A DNA stretch of 64,000 nt, taken from Deinococcus sonorensis KR-87 (GTDB lineage: Bacteria > Deinococcota > Deinococci > Deinococcales > Deinococcaceae). The stretch is from contig NZ_CP158297.1 of the NCBI RefSeq assembly GCF_040256395.1, positions 372,001 to 436,000 on the forward strand, read 5' to 3'. Made by a program: the position numbers and the translations under genes. Below, piece by piece: positions 60,155 through 64,000 of the stretch. Positions within the stretch are counted from its first letter, which is position 1, and every line of letters begins with the position of its first letter. The notes beneath the pieces were generated by a model. It worked only from the letters and a program-made list of their open reading frames with translations, was not told the DNA's origin and searched no databases.

Positions 60155-61561
60155 ATCGAGGGCGGGCAGGTGCCGGCCGTGCTGCCCGTGGCGGCCCCCA
60201 AGGCGCTCCCGCTCACGGTCCTGCGCCCACCGGTCCTGATCGGGCGCGAGCGGGAGTGGGCGCGGATGGAGCAGGCCTGGCGGGCCGGGCAGGTGATCTA
60301 CCTGCAGGGCGCGCCGGGGGTGGGCAAGACCCGCCTCGCGCGCGATTTCGCGGCGAGCAAGGGGGCCTTCATCGTGAACGAGGGCCGTCCCGGCGACGTG
60401 CGGCATCCCAAGTCCTCGTCGGCGCGCGCCTTTCAGAACATGTACGCGCGCGCCAGCGACCTCCATGTCCCCGACTGGGTGAAGCGCGAGATGTCCCGCT
60501 ACATCCCCGAGTTCGTCGCAGAGGGCTTCGAGGCGCCGCCCATCTCAGATGACACGGACCTGCTGCGCTTCCGTCAGGCGATGCTGGAGTTCCTGCGGCT
60601 GACGACCGGCCACCTGCAAACGCACATCATCGACGACTTCCAGTACTTCGATCCCGCGTCGCTGGAGGACGGGGCGTACATGTTCTCGCAGGCCCGCGTG
60701 CCCGGCGAGGACCACCGGGTCGCCCCCCTGATCTGTACCTTCCGCAAGAACGAGCTCTCGCCGGAGAACGAGGCGATCATGCGCGAGACGATCGAGGCGG
60801 GAAATTCGGTGCTGATTGAGGTGGAGCAGCTGAGCGCCGCGTCCAGCGAGGCGCTGCTCGACTCGCTGGGCGTGACCCTCAGCCCCGCGGTGCGGCAGGG
60901 CGCGGCGCAGTACGCGGGCGGCAATCCGCTGTTCCTGCTGGAAACCGTCAAGCATCTCCTGGAAACTGGTCAGCTGGGGGCCACATTTCCCCAGCGGCTG
61001 GCCCCGTCCCCGAAGGTGTGGGAGCTGGTCACCCGCCGGCTGGAACGGCTCTCGCCCCCGGCCCTGCAGGCCGCGCGGGCGGCCGCCGTGCTGCAGAGCG
61101 ACTTCGACCCCGAGCAGGTCGCGGGGGTGCTGGGCGCGCCGCTGCTCGACCTGATCACTGCCTGGGAGGAGCTGGAGATGGCGCAGATCATGCAGGGCAA
61201 CCGCTTCAGCCATGACCTGGTGTACGAGGCGGTGGACGCCGCGATGCCCGCCACGGTGCGGCACCTGCTGCACCGCTCGGCGGCACGGACCCTCGAGCGC
61301 TTCGGCGCCCCCGCCTCGCGGATCGCGCACCACTGGGTCTCGGGCGACAAGCTTGACCTGGCCTCCAGCTGGCTGCTGCGGGCGGCGCAGGACGCCCTGA
61401 ACGCCTATCAGCTCTCCGAGGCCGCCGGGTTCTACGGTCAGGCCGCCCAGGCGTTCGACGCGGCCCACGAGCCGAGCCGCGCGCGGGAGGCGCGGGAGGC
61501 GCAGCGTGACCTGCTCGGACGGATGGAACCGGGCGCCGCTTCCGGAACAGCGCCGCTGTGA
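60155..61561 (+). CDS. SARP-like regulator copy 3, ATPase part after the amber codon
   Basis: In the same frame as the preceding piece, directly after TAG 60152-60154. GTG 60170 could restart translation. The frame holds LTVLRPPVLIGRERE, Walker A QGAPGVGKT, Walker B HIIDDFQYFDPAS and the helical domain with HDLVYEAVDAAMP, matching the paralogues throughout. Read as one protein with the N-terminal part it would have about 697 residues. Conservation without further damage suggests a recent mutation, readthrough, reinitiation or a sequencing error. Confidence 0.8.
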   Translation: MEGGQVPAVLPVAAPKALPLTVLRPPVLIGREREWARMEQAWRAGQVIYLQGAPGVGKTRLARDFAASKGAFIVNEGRPGDVRHPKSSSARAFQNMYARASDLHVPDWVKREMSRYIPEFVAEGFEAPPISDDTDLLRFRQAMLEFLRLTTGHLQTHIIDDFQYFDPASLEDGAYMFSQARVPGEDHRVAPLICTFRKNELSPENEAIMRETIEAGNSVLIEVEQLSAASSEALLDSLGVTLSPAVRQGAAQYAGGNPLFLLETVKHLLETGQLGATFPQRLAPSPKVWELVTRRLERLSPPALQAARAAAVLQSDFDPEQVAGVLGAPLLDLITAWEELEMAQIMQGNRFSHDLVYEAVDAAMPATVRHLLHRSAARTLERFGAPASRIAHHWVSGDKLDLASSWLLRAAQDALNAYQLSEAAGFYGQAAQAFDAAHEPSRAREAREAQRDLLGRMEPGAASGTAPL

Positions 61562-61755
61562 CGGTCTGACTGGAGTGCCCTCAATCCGGGTGTGGGGTGC
61601 GCTTCACCTCAGGACCTCGTTTGAGGCTGTTCAGTCGCACCGGCGTGTCGTCCCAGACCGTCCCGGAACCAGGGGCGTTCAGGGTGGCTGGAAAGCGCAC
61701 ACCGGCAGAGCCCTGGGTCACTTGTCCCTCGACTGCGCCGCGGAACAGAGTAAGG

Positions 61756-61786
61756 TTGCTTTACTGAACGAACGTTCAGCTAGTAA
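61756..61786 (+). promoter_or_regulatory. TetR-type operator and promoter upstream of the YCII gene
   Basis: CTGAACG (61764-61770) and its reverse complement CGTTCAG (61773-61779) flank AA. This 16-bp operator resembles sites of TetR-family repressors. TTGCTT (61756-61761) is a possible -35, and TAGTAA (61781-61786) a weak -10. The TetR gene at 62383 is the likely ligand. Confidence 0.6.
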
Positions 61787-61812
61787 ATGCCGTAAGCCCT
61801 TCCGGAGGAACG

Positions 61813-62127
61813 ATGCCGCATCATGTTGTGCTTCACTATGCCCGTGGCCCCGGCTGGGTGCCGGACCGCCCTGTCTTCGAACAGCCACTCCACCGGCACC
61901 TTGCGTACATGAGGCGCCTCCATCAGCAGGGCATCGTCCTGGCCGGAGGGCCCTATACCGATCACTCGGGCGGACTGGTGATCTTGCAACCGATGACGCT
62001 CGAAGACGCCGAGCAGATGCTCCGTGCGGATCCAGCGATTGTCGATGGCACCATGACAGCCTCGGCGAACCTCTGGCACACGATGTTCGATGATTCGTTC
62101 ACTTCGGTTCGACTTGCTCAGCGTTGA
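61813..62127 (+). CDS. YCII-domain protein
   Basis: A 104-residue protein of the YciI family, a ferredoxin-like fold dimer. HYARGPGWVPDRPVFEQPLHRHLAYMRRLHQQGIVLAGGPY and DAEQMLRADPAIVDGTM show the conserved histidine and aspartate of its putative active site. GGAGG lies just before ATG 61813. Related proteins may cyclise or rearrange small molecules; no activity is assigned here. The TetR-type operator upstream and the TetR gene downstream suggest inducible expression. Confidence 0.85.
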   Translation: MPHHVVLHYARGPGWVPDRPVFEQPLHRHLAYMRRLHQQGIVLAGGPYTDHSGGLVILQPMTLEDAEQMLRADPAIVDGTMTASANLWHTMFDDSFTSVRLAQR

Positions 62128-62382
62128 GCACATGAAGAGGACTGCAGCGTTGCCCTGCTCTCACGGCCGCCCCGATCCTGGTCCATGCGCCCTCTCGCGC
62201 TGGACCTCTGGTTCACAGCAGGTGAACGGGGTCGTGACCTTCTCCCTGCACAGCCCAGCACGTCACCTGCTGCTCCCCAGTGCCTCCACGCGCATGATCC
62301 AGGCACCCCACCCGGCGAGTTGGCTGCTCCCAGCCAACTCAAGGTGACGGCTCCCAGCCAAGCGGCCAACCCACGAGGAACG

Positions 62383-63006
62383 ATGAGCCCAGCAGACCCC
62401 AAGCCACGCAACGCCGCGCTTACCCGGAGCGCCATTTTACAGGCCGCGACGCAGCTGTTTGCTGCCCGAGGATTTGCAGCCACGGGCATGCAGGACATCG
62501 CCACCGTGGCGGGGGTCGCCCGGGCGACCCCCAGCTACTTCTTTGGCTCCAAAGAACAGCTCTGGCAGGCGGTCATGGAAGCTCAAGGCCACCTGGTCGC
62601 GGGCATCGTTCCAGCGGCCCTGGCCAGCCTTGCGTCGCCGCCCACCCAGGACGCCCTGACGGACGCCCTGCTGGAGAGCGTCCTGACCTTTCATCAGCAG
62701 CATCCTGAGGCGCTGCGGCTGATCCAATGGGCAGAATTGCAGGGAAGTTCGCTGTTGCAGCACCTGCCCGCGCATTCGAGTGCCGTGCAGAGCGCGTTGA
62801 CCATGCTCCAGCAGATGATGCCGGGTCTCTCCGCCACAGAAGCGGCGCATCTGACCCTTTCGCTGCTGGGCGCCTGCTACGCTCACATCTCGTTCGGCCG
62901 GACGTTTGGCCCCCCCCTGGGCCTCGATCCTGACGCCCCAACCTTCATGCATGAGCGCCGAGTCCATCTGCGCGCCGTGCTGCTCGCGCTTCTCCATTCC
63001 ATCTGA
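62383..63006 (+). CDS. TetR/AcrR-family repressor
   Basis: A 207-residue regulator. The N-terminal helix-turn-helix reads RSAILQAATQLFAARGFAATGMQDIATVAGVARATPSYFFGSKEQLW, the standard TetR motif. The helical ligand domain follows with SVLTFHQQHPEALRLIQWAE and TLSLLGACYAHISFGRTFG. GAGGAA lies just before ATG 62383; the open frame upstream lacks such a site. Probable target: the palindromic operator at 61764-61779 controlling the YCII gene, and perhaps the NAD(P)-binding gene downstream. Confidence 0.9.
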   Translation: MSPADPKPRNAALTRSAILQAATQLFAARGFAATGMQDIATVAGVARATPSYFFGSKEQLWQAVMEAQGHLVAGIVPAALASLASPPTQDALTDALLESVLTFHQQHPEALRLIQWAELQGSSLLQHLPAHSSAVQSALTMLQQMMPGLSATEAAHLTLSLLGACYAHISFGRTFGPPLGLDPDAPTFMHERRVHLRAVLLALLHSI

Positions 63007-63080
63007 GGCGCCTTCGCTGCGGGCACCTCAAGGTCGTGAACAGCGCCTCCCGTACGACCATGTCCTCAAAGGAGCATCCG

Positions 63081-63221
63081 ATGCACACCACGTTGGACCT
63101 TGTGATGAAAGAGATGTTCGCGTCTCCATCTCCCTTGCCCACGAGGGCGATGGGCGTCCCCGTCCTCGGGGATTCCGGAGTGTTCGCCCGAGCCACGGCC
63201 TCATCAGGAGGTCTCCAGTGA
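63081..63221 (+). CDS. Short frame coupled to the NAD(P)-binding gene
   Basis: A 46-residue frame (MHTTLDLVMKEMF, then a proline- and glycine-rich part) with AGGAG six bases before ATG 63081. Its TGA overlaps the GTG start at 63218 as GTGA, the pattern of translational coupling. I recognise no family. It could be a real small gene, a truncated remnant or a leader. Confidence 0.35.
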   Translation: MHTTLDLVMKEMFASPSPLPTRAMGVPVLGDSGVFARATASSGGLQ

Positions 63222-64000
63222 AGACGGTCATGCTCACCGGAGGAACCGGGCGGCTTGGACAGCGCGTGCTTCCGCTCCTGCTGGCGCAGGGGTTCCAGCG
63301 TCCGCGCCTTCAGCCGCCGACCGGGCATGCCTGCGCCGGGGCTCACCTGGATTCAGGGTGATCTGTGCAGTCCCTCGGCGGTTCGGCAGGCGCTGGCCGG
63401 GGCGGACACCCTGCTTCACCTGGCCACCCAGCCGCTTCAGGCCGGTGCAGATGTGGCGCTGGCCAGACCGCTGCTTCAGGCCCTGCCGAACAGTGACATC
63501 CAGCACGCCATTTACATGAGCATCACGGGTCTGGAGCGGATGCAGACCGCGCCTTACTACCGGGAGAAACTGGACATCGAGCGGCGCTTCGAAGACAGCG
63601 GTGTGCCGTTGACCCTGCAGCGGTCCACTCAGTTTCACGAGTTCGTGATGCAGCTCGTGCAGCGCTTGACCGTCAGCCGCGTGACGCTGATGCCGCCAGG
63701 GGTGACCCTTCAACCGGTCGAGGCGCGGGCGGTGGCCCATCACCTGGCGCAGCTGACCGTGGGCGAGCCCGCGGGCCGGGTCCGGGATCTCGCTGGCCCG
63801 GAGACCGCGACACTGGAGCACCTGGCCCGGGAGTGGCACCTCCAGCAGGGTCGCCGTCCCGCGCTGCTGGAGGTGCCACTCCCGGTGCCCCTGTTTCGGG
63901 CCTGGAAACATCAGGCGGCGGTCAGCCCCGAGGCACAGGTCGTGGGCCAGAGCTGGGCCTCCTGGCTCGGCGATGCCGCGCCTGAAGACGTGCGGGCGAT
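63218..64000 (+). pseudogene. NmrA-like NAD(P)-binding protein, frameshifted, runs off window
   Basis: GTG 63218 has AGGAGG six bases upstream and encodes MLTGGTGRLGQRVLPLLLAQGF, the start of an NAD(P)-binding Rossmann fold. In the native frame a stop appears at about 63361. Removing one C near 63295-63296 restores SVRAFSRRPGMPAPGLTWIQG, DTLLHLATQ, a downstream REKLDIERRF helix and a continuous frame to the window edge. The protein resembles SDR-a/NmrA-like quinone or alcohol reductases. Either the gene is broken or the sequence has an extra base. Confidence 0.78.

Noticed and set aside
1..64000. Radiation/desiccation response motif (DdrO-type operator) upstream of genes
   Set aside because: I did not find a convincing copy of the palindromic motif near any start codon.
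1..64000. Transposase or insertion sequence
   Set aside because: No transposase motifs or short terminal inverted repeats were recognised; the 676-bp inverted repeat is made of gene sequence, not of IS type.

Overview
The window looks like part of a Deinococcus plasmid or megaplasmid (inference). The DNA is very GC-rich. It carries two iteron-type replication modules and a ParAB partition operon. Many genes have a -10-like hexamer 5-9 nt before the start codon, the arrangement expected of leaderless mRNAs, which are common in Deinococcus. I see no rRNA, tRNA, CRISPR array or intact insertion sequence. Gene content is accessory: regulators, secreted proteins, transport and small detoxification-type enzymes.

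Layout. 1-0.9 kb: 5'-truncated view of a sarcosine-oxidase-like flavoprotein gene. 1.3-5.4 kb: replication module 1 (Rep, AT-rich stretch, iterons) and parAB with a perfect 20-bp palindrome upstream of parA. 5.5-8.1 kb: OmpR-type two-component system divergent from a VanY-like exported D,D-carboxypeptidase. 8.3-18.4 kb: large ATP-binding regulators (one NB-ARC/LuxR, two tandem SARP-like wHTH-BTAD-AAA) with two related cupin proteins next to them, and a two-gene unit of an unknown protein plus a zinc-ribbon/metallo-beta-lactamase protein. 18.8-27.0 kb: a block of exported proteins, including two divergent genes whose 3' parts form a 676-bp inverted repeat. 27-36 kb: scattered single genes (MBL hydrolase, SDR, epoxide-hydrolase-like, P-loop kinase, MerR plus epimerase, DUF418 membrane protein). 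36.3-43 kb: peptide-type ABC operon (binding protein and two permeases, no ATPase) with an M14 carboxypeptidase and a PPOX flavoprotein, divergent from a LysR regulator. 43-55 kb: sparse genes (VOC, PhzF, MFS, single-domain response regulator, delta-60 lipoprotein, TolB-like exported protein, APH-type kinase) separated by long gene-poor stretches. 55.3-57.1 kb: replication module 2. 57.2-64 kb: AraC with an SDR, a third SARP-like regulator split by an amber codon, a YCII protein with a TetR regulator, and a frameshifted NAD(P)-binding gene at the window edge.

The two Rep modules share architecture (rep gene, AT-rich stretch, iterons) and spacing rule (22-23 or 32-34 bp steps) but have unrelated iteron sequences. 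This suggests two compatible replicons fused into one molecule. Several genes show decay or assembly error: an amber codon in a SARP-like gene, one-base frameshifts in a DppC-type permease and in an NAD(P)-binding gene, and an N-terminally truncated PIN-domain gene.
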